From NCBI GenBank assembly GCA_903924985.1, contig CAIYDT010000222.1:1-48507 (forward strand): 48,507 bases of DNA, in the 5' to 3' direction. Positions 33,482 through 42,277 of the stretch are shown one piece after another. A program made the translations under genes and the position numbers. Position 1 is the first letter of the stretch, and every line of letters begins with the position of its first letter. Origin of the DNA: an uncultured Acetobacteraceae bacterium (GTDB lineage: Bacteria > Pseudomonadota > Alphaproteobacteria > Acetobacterales > Acetobacteraceae). A model generated the notes under the pieces. The model saw nothing but the letters and a program-made list of their open reading frames with translations, made no database searches and was not told where the DNA came from.

Positions 33482-34693
33482 TTAACTCCCGTCAGCCGAG
33501 ATCAAATCCCCGAACAGCGCCCAGTGATCGCCCTCAAACCGAGCGAGCTGTTCTGACCGGATAGGATAGAAATTGGTGGGGCTGGTGTTGACCTTTACCC
33601 CAGGCAATAGCAGCGGGATTTCCAGATTTTTGATGTTGGCCGCCTGACGCATGATGTTTTCGCGGGTCAGATCGTCGCCGCACTGTTTCAGTACGTGCAC
33701 CAGAGCGTAGGCCACGATGTAGCTGGACACATTGGACCCCTCCAGCTGGTTCGCCGTGGGATTCCACTTGTCCATGAACGCCTTCCACTCGATGTAATCG
33801 GGGGACGTCGCCCAACGGGGATCGGTGACGTCCTTGGCGAATTGCGCGGTGATGATGCCTTGCCCATTCTCGATACCCGCCGGGCGCATGACGGCACCGA
33901 CGGATGCCGCGACGCTGACCAGATAATGGACCGGCTTCCAGCCGATTTCCGCCACCTTCTTGATCGCCTGGGCGCCGAATTTCGGGGTGGTGATGTTCAC
34001 GAACACCGTGGCGCCGGAGTTCTTCAATTGCAGAATTTGTGAATCGATCGTCGGATCCGTCACCTCATAGGTGGCGTCGGCAACCACCAGCTTTTCCCAC
34101 CCGGCGCCCAGGCCTTCCCGCAGGCCGCCGATGTAGTCGTTGCCCATGTCGTCGTTCTGCCGCAAGATCGCGATCTTCGGGTCTTTGACGTTGGCGATAA
34201 TATGTTTGCCGAAGATCTTGCACTCGGTGTGGTAGTCGGGCTGCCAGCCCATGGTCCAGGGGAAGTGCTGCGGGTCGCCCCATTTCGACGCGCCGGTCGC
34301 CAGAAACAAATGCGGCACCTTCTTTTGGTTCATGTATTTCTGGATGGCGGTGTTGGTCTGGGTGCCCAGCGGGTAGAACAGGAAAGCGACCTGATCGCGC
34401 TCTACCAACTGGCGGGCGAGTTCCATGGTCTTGGGCGGGCTATAGCCATCGTCAAGCGAGATGAAATTGATCTTGCGGCCGTTGAGTCCGCCGCTCTCGT
34501 TGATCATGCGGAAATATGCCGCCTGATTGCGGCCCGCGACGCCGTAGGCCGAGGCATTGCCGCTGTACGGCATGGTCTGACCGATCTTGATCTCGGTGTC
34601 GGTGACCCCGGGACCGTATTTCTTTTCGGCCCGAGCCGATCCCGCGACCGCGATGGAGGCGGCGGACAACATGGCTGTTCTACGTCCGAGCAT
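33482..34693 (-). CDS. Branched-chain amino acid-type ABC transporter, substrate-binding protein
   Basis: A 403-residue periplasmic binding protein of the Leu/Ile/Val (Peripla_BP_6) type. The N-terminus MLGRRTAMLSAASIAVAGSARA is a signal peptide with likely cleavage after ARA; the RR pair hints at, but does not prove, Tat export. The mature chain starts with GVTDTEIKIGQTMPYSG, a typical opening, then AYFRMINESGGLNGRKINF. AGGAGA precedes the ATG at 34693. It is first in order of function but lies downstream of livM on the strand. Such proteins in soil bacteria often carry aromatic acids or amides rather than amino acids, so the ligand is open. Confidence 0.92.
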   Translation of the reverse strand: MLGRRTAMLSAASIAVAGSARAEKKYGPGVTDTEIKIGQTMPYSGNASAYGVAGRNQAAYFRMINESGGLNGRKINFISLDDGYSPPKTMELARQLVERDQVAFLFYPLGTQTNTAIQKYMNQKKVPHLFLATGASKWGDPQHFPWTMGWQPDYHTECKIFGKHIIANVKDPKIAILRQNDDMGNDYIGGLREGLGAGWEKLVVADATYEVTDPTIDSQILQLKNSGATVFVNITTPKFGAQAIKKVAEIGWKPVHYLVSVAASVGAVMRPAGIENGQGIITAQFAKDVTDPRWATSPDYIEWKAFMDKWNPTANQLEGSNVSSYIVAYALVHVLKQCGDDLTRENIMRQAANIKNLEIPLLLPGVKVNTSPTNFYPIRSEQLARFEGDHWALFGDLISADGS

Positions 34694-34707
34694 GACTGTG
34701 TCTCCTA

Positions 34708-35730
34708 TTACGATTTCCGGCCTAACCTGGCACGCAGGGCGGCGAAACCGCCAGCGATACCATTGGGAAGAAAAAACATCAGCAACAGCAACAGCGTGCC
34801 GTAGATCGCCCACGCGGGCACATCGTATCGCAAAGAGAAGGTTTCCTTCATCCAGTCGGAAATCGACTGCGACGAATTCTGCACCACCACGATAAAGGCC
34901 CCCCCGATCATGCAACCGGGCAACGACGCAATGCCGCCCACCACCAGCCCCACCAGGAAGGAAATGGACAACTGCAACGTGAAGCTGTCCGGCGCTACAT
35001 AAGCGACGGTGATCGCCGACAAGGCGCCCGCCACACCGGTGATTCCGGCGCTGATGCCGAAGGTCAGGGTCTTATACAGGCCGGTGTCGATGCCCATAGT
35101 GCCGGCCGCCAGGGCATGATCCCGGATTGCCATCATCGCGCGTCCGCTGCGGCCGCGCAGCAGGTTGAACACGATCCAGAACAGCACCATCGCCACCGCG
35201 AGGCATAAATAATACAACCATTGATCGGCACTCAGCGGCAGTCCGAACGGCGGATCTGGCTTGTCCAGCAGCAGCCCGCCCACCCCGCCGGTCCAGCCGG
35301 CAATGGATTTATGCTTCAGCAGTTGCGGCACCGCGATGGCCAACGTGAATGTCGCCAAAGCCAGATAATGCCCCTCCAACTTCAGGGCGGGAAAGCCGAA
35401 CAGAAAGCCGGCACCGAAACAGACCGCGGCGGCGAAGGGCAATGTGACCCAGTACGGCACGCCACCAAAGTTCATCAGAATGGCGGCGGTGTAGGCGCCG
35501 ACAGCGAAGAACGCGCTATGGCCCAACGATATCTGACCGTTGAATCCAATCAGCAGATTCAGCCCCAGCACGGAAATGGCATAGATCAGCATCGACTGAC
35601 CCATGAACATATAATAATCGAAGCTCGGACTCTCCCAGACGGAGCCCACAAGCGGCAGCACCGCCAGCCCGGCCCAAAATACCAGCGCCACCCAGCCAAT
35701 ACCTGTTTTCGTCGCCCAACTGCGAACCAT
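34708..35730 (-). CDS. livM: Branched-chain amino acid-type ABC transporter permease LivM
   Basis: A 340-residue inner-membrane permease with about nine to ten hydrophobic helices. The LivM hallmark segment LLIGFNGQISLGHSAFFAVGAY and the later GRSGRAMMAIRDHALAAGTMGID (EAA-like loop contacting the ATPases, read in two pieces) are clear. ATG 35730 lies two bases after the livH stop; a TTG two codons earlier is less likely. It forms the translocation channel with LivH. Ends 14 bases before the binding protein start. Confidence 0.92.
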   Translation of the reverse strand: MVRSWATKTGIGWVALVFWAGLAVLPLVGSVWESPSFDYYMFMGQSMLIYAISVLGLNLLIGFNGQISLGHSAFFAVGAYTAAILMNFGGVPYWVTLPFAAAVCFGAGFLFGFPALKLEGHYLALATFTLAIAVPQLLKHKSIAGWTGGVGGLLLDKPDPPFGLPLSADQWLYYLCLAVAMVLFWIVFNLLRGRSGRAMMAIRDHALAAGTMGIDTGLYKTLTFGISAGITGVAGALSAITVAYVAPDSFTLQLSISFLVGLVVGGIASLPGCMIGGAFIVVVQNSSQSISDWMKETFSLRYDVPAWAIYGTLLLLLMFFLPNGIAGGFAALRARLGRKS

Positions 35731-35732
35731 GA

Positions 35733-36605
35733 TCAAACCCGCCTTACGATAACGCGGCCGAAGATGCCCGCGGGTTTCAACAGCAGCACGCCCACCACCA
35801 TGATGAGAGCAAAACTCAGTTTCAGCTCATTGCCGATGATGTAGCTGCCGACCAGATTCTCCAGCACCCCGACGATGAAGCCCCCGGCAACCGCGCCGAG
35901 CGGATTGCCGATGCCGCCGACCAGCGCGCCCGCGAAACCATAGACCAGGATGCCGGTCATCATGTTGGGATCCAGGAAGACGATGGGTGCCACCAGCATG
36001 CCGGCGATGGCCCCGATGCCGGATGCCAAGCCCCAGCCCAGCGCCAGCATCCACGACACCCGCACCCCCATCAGACGCGCCGAGGCCGCGTTTTGTGCCG
36101 CCGCCCGCATCGCGAGGCCCAGCGTGGTGTAGCGGAAGAACACCGTCAGGACGGCAAGCATGACCAGGGTCACCGCCACCACGCCCAACTGCTGCGCACT
36201 GACGAGCCCATCGCCGAACAAATCCCGCCGCGGGAAGGGGGACGGGAATTGCTTGATCGTGTAGCTCCAGATCATGCCGGCCAATGCGTTGAAGATCGAC
36301 AGCAAGGCGATGAAACACACCACCAAGGCCAGCACCGGCGCGGTTTCCAGCGGTTTCAAAATGACCCGCTGAATAAACAGCCCGCTGAAGAATGCCACCA
36401 AAATGGTCGCGCCGAACGCCACCCAATACGGCAGCCCCGCATCGATCATCGCCCAGGCGATGTAAGTGGCGAACATCGCCATCTCCCCCTGTGCGAAATT
36501 GATATGGTCCGTGGACACGTAGATCATTACCAAACCGAGCGCGACGCAGGCATAGATCGCGCCGCTGGTCAGGCCGGAGGCTATTTGCTGGATGAAGAAT
36601 TCCAT
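35733..36605 (-). CDS. livH: Branched-chain amino acid-type ABC transporter permease LivH
   Basis: A 290-residue membrane permease with about eight helices. It starts MEFFIQQIASGLTSGAIYAC, has the family segment VSTDHINFAQGEMAMFATY and TTLGLAMRAAAQNAASARLMG (coupling loop, read in pieces), and GALVGGIGNPLGAVAGGFIVG near the end. GAGGAA lies before the ATG. It is 12 bases downstream of livF and is followed immediately by livM. Confidence 0.93.
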   Translation of the reverse strand: MEFFIQQIASGLTSGAIYACVALGLVMIYVSTDHINFAQGEMAMFATYIAWAMIDAGLPYWVAFGATILVAFFSGLFIQRVILKPLETAPVLALVVCFIALLSIFNALAGMIWSYTIKQFPSPFPRRDLFGDGLVSAQQLGVVAVTLVMLAVLTVFFRYTTLGLAMRAAAQNAASARLMGVRVSWMLALGWGLASGIGAIAGMLVAPIVFLDPNMMTGILVYGFAGALVGGIGNPLGAVAGGFIVGVLENLVGSYIIGNELKLSFALIMVVGVLLLKPAGIFGRVIVRRV

Positions 36606-36617
36606 GCCGGTTTTTCC

Positions 36618-37331
36618 TCAGTAGCCCAGATACGCTTTGCGCAGCGTCTCGTCGTCTTTCACCATCGCCGAGGGGCCGGACGTAACGACTTTGCCGGTTT
36701 CCAGCAGGTAAACGTGGTCGGCCAGCTCCAGCGCCAGCGCGGCATTTTGCTCGACGATCAGCATCGAAACTTTCTCGTCCTCGTTGATCCGCCGCAGGAT
36801 GCGGAAAATCTCCTGCACCACCAGCGGCGCCAGCCCGAACGACGGTTCGTCCAGCAGCATCAGGCGCGGTGCCAGCATCAGCGCCCGCGCGACGGCGAGC
36901 ATCTGCTGCTCCCCGCCCGACAGCGTGCCGGCCTGTTGGTACATGCGCTCCTTCAGCCGGGGGAAGTAGGTGAAGACCTTCTCCATGTCCCGTTCGGCCG
37001 CCTTGCGGTCGCGGCGGATGTGGAAGGCCAGCCGCAGATTTTCTTCCACTGTCAGCGCGACGAAGGTGCCGCGACCCTCCGGCACATGCGCGACGCCCAG
37101 GCGCACGATGTCCTCGGTCGAGCGGCGGCTGATGTCGGCGCCGTCCATCGTGGTGGTGCCGGCACGGCGCACCATGTTGCAGATCGCCCGCAGGCTGGTG
37201 GTTTTGCCCGCGCCATTGGCCCCCAACAGCGCCGTCACCCCGCCCTGCTCGATCGTCAAATCGAGGTCGAACAGCGCTCTGCTTTGGCCATACCAGGCGC
37301 TGAGGGCCTTCACTTCCAGGATCGCCGCCAT
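36618..37331 (-). CDS. livF: Branched-chain amino acid-type ABC transporter ATPase LivF
   Basis: A 237-residue ATPase. Walker A is GANGAGKTT, the signature is LSGGEQQ, and Walker B is LMLLDEPSFGL with its catalytic Glu. GVAHVPEGRGTFVALTVEENL is the LivF-type Q-loop region. The ATG overlaps the livG stop (ATGA). Both ATPases energise the LivHM channel in the inner membrane. All motifs are intact, in contrast to livG. Confidence 0.94.
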   Translation of the reverse strand: MAAILEVKALSAWYGQSRALFDLDLTIEQGGVTALLGANGAGKTTSLRAICNMVRRAGTTTMDGADISRRSTEDIVRLGVAHVPEGRGTFVALTVEENLRLAFHIRRDRKAAERDMEKVFTYFPRLKERMYQQAGTLSGGEQQMLAVARALMLAPRLMLLDEPSFGLAPLVVQEIFRILRRINEDEKVSMLIVEQNAALALELADHVYLLETGKVVTSGPSAMVKDDETLRKAYLGY

Positions 37332-38113
37332 CAGCCCGCGGTCCCCAGATAGGCACGAATAACCTCGGGGTGGCGCTTCACCTCGTCCGGGGTACCTTCC
37401 GCGATCTTGCGGCCGAAATTGATGGTGACGACCTTGTCGGACACCGACATCACCAGGCTCATGTGATGCTCCACCAGCAGCACGGTCACGCCCTGCACGT
37501 CGCGCACGCGCCGGATCTGGGTTTCCAGGGTTTCGACCTCTTCGTGGTTCAACCCAGCAGCCGGCTCGTCCAGCAGCAGCAGCTTGGGTTGCGCCGCCAG
37601 CGCGCGAGCCAGTTCCACCCGCTTGCGGATAGGGAACGGCAGCCCCCCAGCCGGCCAGTGGACGAATCCATTGAGGTCCATGAACTCGATCAGCTCCATC
37701 GCTCGGTCGCGCGCGGCGTTCTGCTCCGCCACCACGGACGGCAGCCGCAAAGCATTGGCCAGAAAACTGGAGCCAGTCTGGCTGTGCCGCCCGACCATCA
37801 CGTTTTCCAGCACCGTCAGCTTGTCGAACAGCGCCACGTTCTGGAACGTGCGGCCGATGCCGATGTCGGGGATGCGATGGCGCGGTACCGCCAGCACCGA
37901 GGCGCCCTCGAACAGGATTTCCCCCTCGGAGGGCTGGTATAGCCGGCTCAGGCAGTTGAACAGCGTGGTTTTCCCAGCGCCGTTCGGGCCGATCAGGCCG
38001 GCGATCTGGCCCTGTTCGACGTCAAAGCTGACGTCGTCCAGCGCCACCACGCCGCCGAACCGCACCGATACGCCGCGCACACTCAGCAGCGGTGCCGCTT
38101 CCTTGTCCGTCAC
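37331..38113 (-). CDS. livG: Branched-chain amino acid-type ABC transporter ATPase LivG
   Basis: A 260-residue ATPase from GTG 38113, first gene of the livG-F-H-M-binding protein operon. Walker A is GPNGAGKTT and Walker B is LLLLDEPAAGLNHEE. The signature motif, LSGGQ in most ABC proteins and LPYGxQR-like in LivG, reads LPFPIRKRVELARAL here, with no glycine, so the signature is degenerate. LivG and LivF form a heterodimer, and one composite site could be inactive or slow. GIGRTFQNVALFDKLTVLENVM is the standard Q-loop block. A hairpin at 38143-38160 lies in the leader. Confidence 0.93.
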   Translation of the reverse strand: MTDKEAAPLLSVRGVSVRFGGVVALDDVSFDVEQGQIAGLIGPNGAGKTTLFNCLSRLYQPSEGEILFEGASVLAVPRHRIPDIGIGRTFQNVALFDKLTVLENVMVGRHSQTGSSFLANALRLPSVVAEQNAARDRAMELIEFMDLNGFVHWPAGGLPFPIRKRVELARALAAQPKLLLLDEPAAGLNHEEVETLETQIRRVRDVQGVTVLLVEHHMSLVMSVSDKVVTINFGRKIAEGTPDEVKRHPEVIRAYLGTAG

Positions 38114-38314
38114 GCTAATCGCGCCCCCTGTTGGCGTCAGCGGGGCCGTTATGCCGGCCCTTCGCCTATGATGCGGAGAGTGCGCAAGCCCGCCGCCAGA
38201 TGCAATGGGGAAGTCGCTTTAAGGGGGCTCCGTTTACGATTGCTTAACCATTGGCCGGTATCATCCGCCCGCGTTGGCAGGGATGAGCGGCATGGAACGG
38301 CGTGCCGCGTATCT
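38114..38314. other. Intergenic region upstream of the liv operon
   Basis: This 201-base gap should hold the liv promoter (minus strand) and the end of the rodA-DUF3293 transcript. GGGCCG (38143-38148) pairs with CGGCCC (38155-38160) around TTATGC, close to the livG start. No convincing sigma70 pair or ORF is seen. No T-rich intrinsic terminator is seen for the DUF3293 gene. Confidence 0.4.
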
Positions 38315-38719
38315 TCAACACCCGGTCGAGGGCTTGATACCAATAAATTCCAGCCCCGCCGCGCGCCCAACCCGCACGACCATCACGGCCGCTTGCCGAA
38401 ACGTTCGCGCCAGATGGCGAACCCGAGCAGGATCGGCCAGCACCAGGACATGCGCCTCTTGCCAGCCGCGCCAGAAACCCTCTCCCGAAAGCAGGGCCAG
38501 TCGCCGCAGCCGTTCCAGCAGTGCGCGCTGTCTTCGCACATTCCACCCGTCCGGCATGCGCCGCGACATGGGGTTCCACGCGGTCACGAACACCCCAACC
38601 CGGACACCGCTTCGCCGCAACAACGCGTCCATCGCCACGGAGCGTCGCCCCACGAACACCGCTACGCCCTCGGCTGCATACCGGGTGGAGCGGTAGGCGC
38701 GCGGCAATTTGGGATTCAT
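38315..38719 (-). CDS. DUF3293 domain-containing protein
   Basis: A 134-residue protein. PRAYRSTRYAAEG near the start, then GVFVTAWNPMSRRMPDGWN and RRQRALLERLRRL, match the DUF3293 pattern (an AYxxTxY opening and a TAWNPxS core). Its function is unknown. The ATG overlaps the rodA stop (ATGA), so it is co-translated with the cell-shape genes. The longer open frame upstream lies within rodA. It ends the minus-strand cluster. Confidence 0.75.
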   Translation of the reverse strand: MNPKLPRAYRSTRYAAEGVAVFVGRRSVAMDALLRRSGVRVGVFVTAWNPMSRRMPDGWNVRRQRALLERLRRLALLSGEGFWRGWQEAHVLVLADPARVRHLARTFRQAAVMVVRVGRAAGLEFIGIKPSTGC

Positions 38720-39861
38720 CGGTCCTCGGACGGTCCTTCGAATTCGGTGTCGCGGTGCACATGCACCGACATCAGTATCCCGAAGCCCAGCATCACGGTC
38801 AGCATGGCCGACCCGCCGTGGGAGACCAAAGGCAGCGGCACGCCCCCCACCGGTATGGCGCCCATCACCATGGCGATGTTTACGAACACGTACATGAAGA
38901 AGTTGAACGAAATGCCCAGCGCCACCAGCCGGCCGAACTGGTTGCGGCAGCGCAGGGCGATCAGCATGCCGCCCAGCACGATCAGGCTCAGCAGGCCGAT
39001 TACCGCGAGGGCGCCGACCAGGCCGAACTCCTCCCCGATCATGGTGAAGATGAAGTCGGTCTGCTTCTCCGGCAGGAAATCCAGATGCCCCTGGGTGCCC
39101 TGCAGGAAGCCCTTGCCCCACATGCCGCCCGATCCCAGGGCGATCTTGGATTGCAGGATGTTGTAGCCGGCGCCGAGGGGGTCATTCTCCGGGTGCAGAA
39201 ACGTGTCGATGCGGGCACGCTGGTAGTCGTGCAGATGCTCGTAGACCAGCTTCGCGGCGAAGGGCATGGGCAACGCCACCAGCAGGAACTTCCACCAGCG
39301 CACCCCGGCGGCGAAGAACACCGCCGCGCCGACGATTGCTGTGATCATGGCGGTGCCCAAATTGGGCTCCTTCAGGATCAGCCCCACCGGCACCAGGGTG
39401 GCGAGGATCGGCGGGATCAGAAACAGCGGGTTGCCCACCCGCTCCCATGACGCCCTGTGGAACCAGGATGCCAGCGCCAGCACCAGCGCGATCTTCATCA
39501 GCTCGGAGGGTTGCAGTTGCAGCCCGCCCAGTTCGATCCAGCGTTGCGCCCCTTTGCCGATATGGCCCATGCGCATCACCGCGATCAGCAGCCCGACGCC
39601 CACAGCGTAAGCGACCCAGGATAAGCGGGCGATCACGCGGATATCCACCAGCGCGATGCCCAGCATCATGAGCAGACCGATGCAGAACCGCACCGCGTGC
39701 CGCCCGGCATAAGGTTCGGCCGACCCACCGGCCGCGCTGAACAGCGCCACATAGCCAACCCCAGCCAGGCAGCACAGCAGCAGAACGTACAACCAGTTGA
39801 TGCGCAGGATTTTGCCGGTCAGGTCGAACGAGGCCTCCCGCCAGAGGCGCCGCTCCATCAT
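38716..39861 (-). CDS. rodA: Peptidoglycan glycosyltransferase RodA (SEDS)
   Basis: A 381-residue SEDS membrane polymerase with about ten helices. It joins lipid II into glycan strands for side-wall growth and works with PBP2. Family marks are IELGGLQLQPSELMKIALVLALA, GLILKEPNLGTAMI, DFLPEKQTDFIFTMIGEEFG and GGVPLPLVSHGGSAML (cited in pieces); the SEDS catalytic Asp lies in the HLDFLPEKQTD region loop. The start overlaps the mrdA stop (ATGA at 39858-39861). The open frame reaching 40065 lies inside mrdA. Confidence 0.95.
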   Translation of the reverse strand: MMERRLWREASFDLTGKILRINWLYVLLLCCLAGVGYVALFSAAGGSAEPYAGRHAVRFCIGLLMMLGIALVDIRVIARLSWVAYAVGVGLLIAVMRMGHIGKGAQRWIELGGLQLQPSELMKIALVLALASWFHRASWERVGNPLFLIPPILATLVPVGLILKEPNLGTAMITAIVGAAVFFAAGVRWWKFLLVALPMPFAAKLVYEHLHDYQRARIDTFLHPENDPLGAGYNILQSKIALGSGGMWGKGFLQGTQGHLDFLPEKQTDFIFTMIGEEFGLVGALAVIGLLSLIVLGGMLIALRCRNQFGRLVALGISFNFFMYVFVNIAMVMGAIPVGGVPLPLVSHGGSAMLTVMLGFGILMSVHVHRDTEFEGPSEDR

Positions 39862-41723
39862 AATTTGGCATCCGCGAGCTTGGCGCTGGGGGGCTCCGAC
39901 CGATTGGCGGGGTCGCGTTGCAGGGTCTCGGTCATGATGTCGCGCGCCAATGGGGCCGCGGCGGCGGCGCCGGCATTGCCGTGCTCGATCACGACCGCCA
40001 CGGCGTAGCGGGGCGCATCGTATGGGGCGAAGGCCACGAACAGGGCGTGCGGGCGGTATTCCCAAGGCAGCTTGGCGCTGTCGAAGGTGCCGCTTTCACG
40101 CATTTCGCGGGACACCCGGCGCACCTGGGCGGAGCCGGTCTTGCCGGCCAGCTGCCATTTGGGGTCGGCCAGTTTGGCGAGCGGCGCGGTGCCGCCTTGC
40201 TCATTCACCACCGCCCACATGCCTTCGCGCACGGCGTGCAGCAGCTTGTCCGGCATATCCAACGCGGGCCAATCCTCGGGCAGCGAGCCCGGTTGCAGCA
40301 CGCCGGCCAGGCTGCGGGTCAGATGCGGCTGCACCTGCCGGCCGCTGGCAAGCCGAGCGGTGTAGGTAGCGAGTTGGAGGGGCGTGACCTGGATGTAGCC
40401 CTGGCCGATGCCGCTGACGATGGTGTCGCCGATGTTCCAGGGGTGGCCCTGGCCCATCCGCCATTCGCGGGTCGGAATCAGCCCGGTGCGCTGTCCCGGC
40501 AGATCCAGCTCCAACTCCGTCCCAAGCCCCAGGCGGTTCGACATCGCCGCCACCTTGTCGATGCCGGTGCGGCGCGCGACCTCGTAGAAATAGACGTCGC
40601 AACTGTTCTTCAGCCCGCCGCGCAGATCGAGTCCCCCGTGGCCGCCCTTGCGCCAGCAGTGGAAGCGCGTGTCGCCGAGGTCGAAATAGCCGGGGCAGTC
40701 GATGCGATCGTTGGGCGTGATGGATTTCGACTCCAGGCCCGCCAGCGCCACCGCCATTTTGAACGTGGAGCCGGGGGCATACAGACCGGAGGTCGCCTTG
40801 TTGATCAGCGGCGTGCGCCGGTCGCGGGTCCACTCCGCCCATTGCGCCTGCGACACGCCGGAATTGAACACCGTGGGGTCGAACCCGGGGTTGGCGGCCA
40901 TGGCCAGGACTTCGCCATTGCGGCAGTCCATCACCACCGCGCTGGCACTCTCCTCACCAAGCATCGTGACCACCGCCTGCTGCAAACCGGCCTCGATTGT
41001 CAGGCCGACGTCGTCGCCTTGAATGCCCTCCTGCCGGTCGAGTTCGCGGATCACCCGGCCCACCGCGTTGACCTCCAGCTGCACCGCGCCGGGGCGGCCC
41101 CGCAGCGACAAATCGTGATATTTCTCCATGCCCGCGCGTCCGATGCGCAGGCCGGGCAGCGCCAGCAGGGGGTCGTCGGCCACATCGGCTTCGTTCGGCG
41201 GCGCGACGTAGCCGACGACGTGCGCCAGATGTTCCCCGTAGGGGTAGATGCGGGTGGTGCCGACATCGACCAGGATGCCCGGCAAATCGGGGGCGTTGAC
41301 CTCGATCGCCGCCATGTCCTGCCAACTCAGGAATTCCCGCACCATCACCGGGATGAAGCGCCGGTGCCGGTGCATTTCACGGTCGATGCGGGCGCGTTCA
41401 TACTCGGTGAGCGGCACGATGCGGGAGAACGCGTCCAGCGTCGCCTTCACATCGGTTGCTTGTTCGGAAATCAGCAATGCCCGCCAGTTGATGCGGCTGC
41501 CCGCGAGCGGCGTGCCGAAGCGGTCCAGAATACGCCCGCGCGGCGGCGCGATCATGCGGGCGCTGATGCGGTTTTCGTTGGCGAGAGTGGCGTAGCGTGT
41601 GCCCTCCACCACCTGCACCTGATACAGCTTTGCCGCCAGACCGCCCAAGACGGCGACCTGCCCACCCATCAGGAGCAGGGCGCGGCGGGTGAAAACCCCG
41701 GTGCGGCGGGTTTCCCGGCGCAT
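39858..41723 (-). CDS. mrdA: Penicillin-binding protein 2 (elongasome transpeptidase)
   Basis: A 621-residue class B PBP that cross-links peptidoglycan in the periplasm. A short cytoplasmic tail and one membrane helix (about 13-35) anchor it; the PBP dimer domain contains ISARMIAPPRGRILDRFG. The transpeptidase serine is Ser319 in GSTFK, the SxN motif is SCD in KNSCDVYFYE (a Cys-Asp variant seen also in other PBP2 enzymes), and the third motif is KTGSAQ. The ATG at 41723 shares one base with the mreD stop (TGATG). It pairs with RodA. The longer open frame upstream lies within mreD. Confidence 0.95.
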   Translation of the reverse strand: MRRETRRTGVFTRRALLLMGGQVAVLGGLAAKLYQVQVVEGTRYATLANENRISARMIAPPRGRILDRFGTPLAGSRINWRALLISEQATDVKATLDAFSRIVPLTEYERARIDREMHRHRRFIPVMVREFLSWQDMAAIEVNAPDLPGILVDVGTTRIYPYGEHLAHVVGYVAPPNEADVADDPLLALPGLRIGRAGMEKYHDLSLRGRPGAVQLEVNAVGRVIRELDRQEGIQGDDVGLTIEAGLQQAVVTMLGEESASAVVMDCRNGEVLAMAANPGFDPTVFNSGVSQAQWAEWTRDRRTPLINKATSGLYAPGSTFKMAVALAGLESKSITPNDRIDCPGYFDLGDTRFHCWRKGGHGGLDLRGGLKNSCDVYFYEVARRTGIDKVAAMSNRLGLGTELELDLPGQRTGLIPTREWRMGQGHPWNIGDTIVSGIGQGYIQVTPLQLATYTARLASGRQVQPHLTRSLAGVLQPGSLPEDWPALDMPDKLLHAVREGMWAVVNEQGGTAPLAKLADPKWQLAGKTGSAQVRRVSREMRESGTFDSAKLPWEYRPHALFVAFAPYDAPRYAVAVVIEHGNAGAAAAAPLARDIMTETLQRDPANRSEPPSAKLADAKL

Positions 41724-42277
41724 CAGTGGGTGTCCGCCTCGGCGATGGAGCGGTGCGCCCAGGCGAGCGGGATCGCCAGCACCGGGTATAATGCCCCGGT
41801 CAGCACCGCCTGGAATACGGCCAGGCCGGGAGGGATCAGCCTGAGAGTCAGCAGCGCAACCAGCGCCCACGACAACACCGCCGCGCCGGCGGCCACCGGA
41901 AGGAATGCCAGCCAGGTCAGCGCGAAACCCTGCTGCCCCAGGAACCGCCGCCAGCGTAGCGCGATGCCGTGCGCCAGCAGCAGCGTCAGCACCCCCACCC
42001 CCAGCGGCAGATACCCCAGCAGATCCAGCAGGACCCCGATGCCAAACACCGCGGGCGGCGGCATCGCGGCCGGGCGGAACAAGGACCAGAACCAGATGCA
42101 CGCCAGCGTCACCGCCGGCAGCATCGCTGCCTGGCCGGGAATGCCGAACGGCGCCTGCGTCACCAGCATTGACAGCACCGTGCACGTCGCCGGGAACCCC
42201 GCTCGGGCCGCGTAATCCAGCCGCCGGCCGATGGTCGGGTGCGGGCGGATGCCGGGGTTGCGGTGGCGCGTGGCCAT
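41723..42277 (-). CDS. mreD: Rod-shape protein MreD
   Basis: A 184-residue membrane protein with about five to six helices, hydrophobic from residue 30 onward, and GIGVLLDLLGYLPLGVGVL, the conserved MreD core. It belongs to the elongasome and links MreC to the PBP2-RodA pair. It starts at ATG 42277, sharing one base with the mreC stop; a TTG one codon earlier is unlikely. Identification rests on this core, on hydrophobicity and on its place between mreC and mrdA. Confidence 0.9.
   Translation of the reverse strand: MATRHRNPGIRPHPTIGRRLDYAARAGFPATCTVLSMLVTQAPFGIPGQAAMLPAVTLACIWFWSLFRPAAMPPPAVFGIGVLLDLLGYLPLGVGVLTLLLAHGIALRWRRFLGQQGFALTWLAFLPVAAGAAVLSWALVALLTLRLIPPGLAVFQAVLTGALYPVLAIPLAWAHRSIAEADTH

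Noticed and set aside
39918..42215. A 765-codon plus-strand frame antisense to mrdA and mreD
   Set aside because: Composition is typical of an antisense shadow and the opposite strand carries clear PBP2 and MreD genes with overlapping starts and stops.
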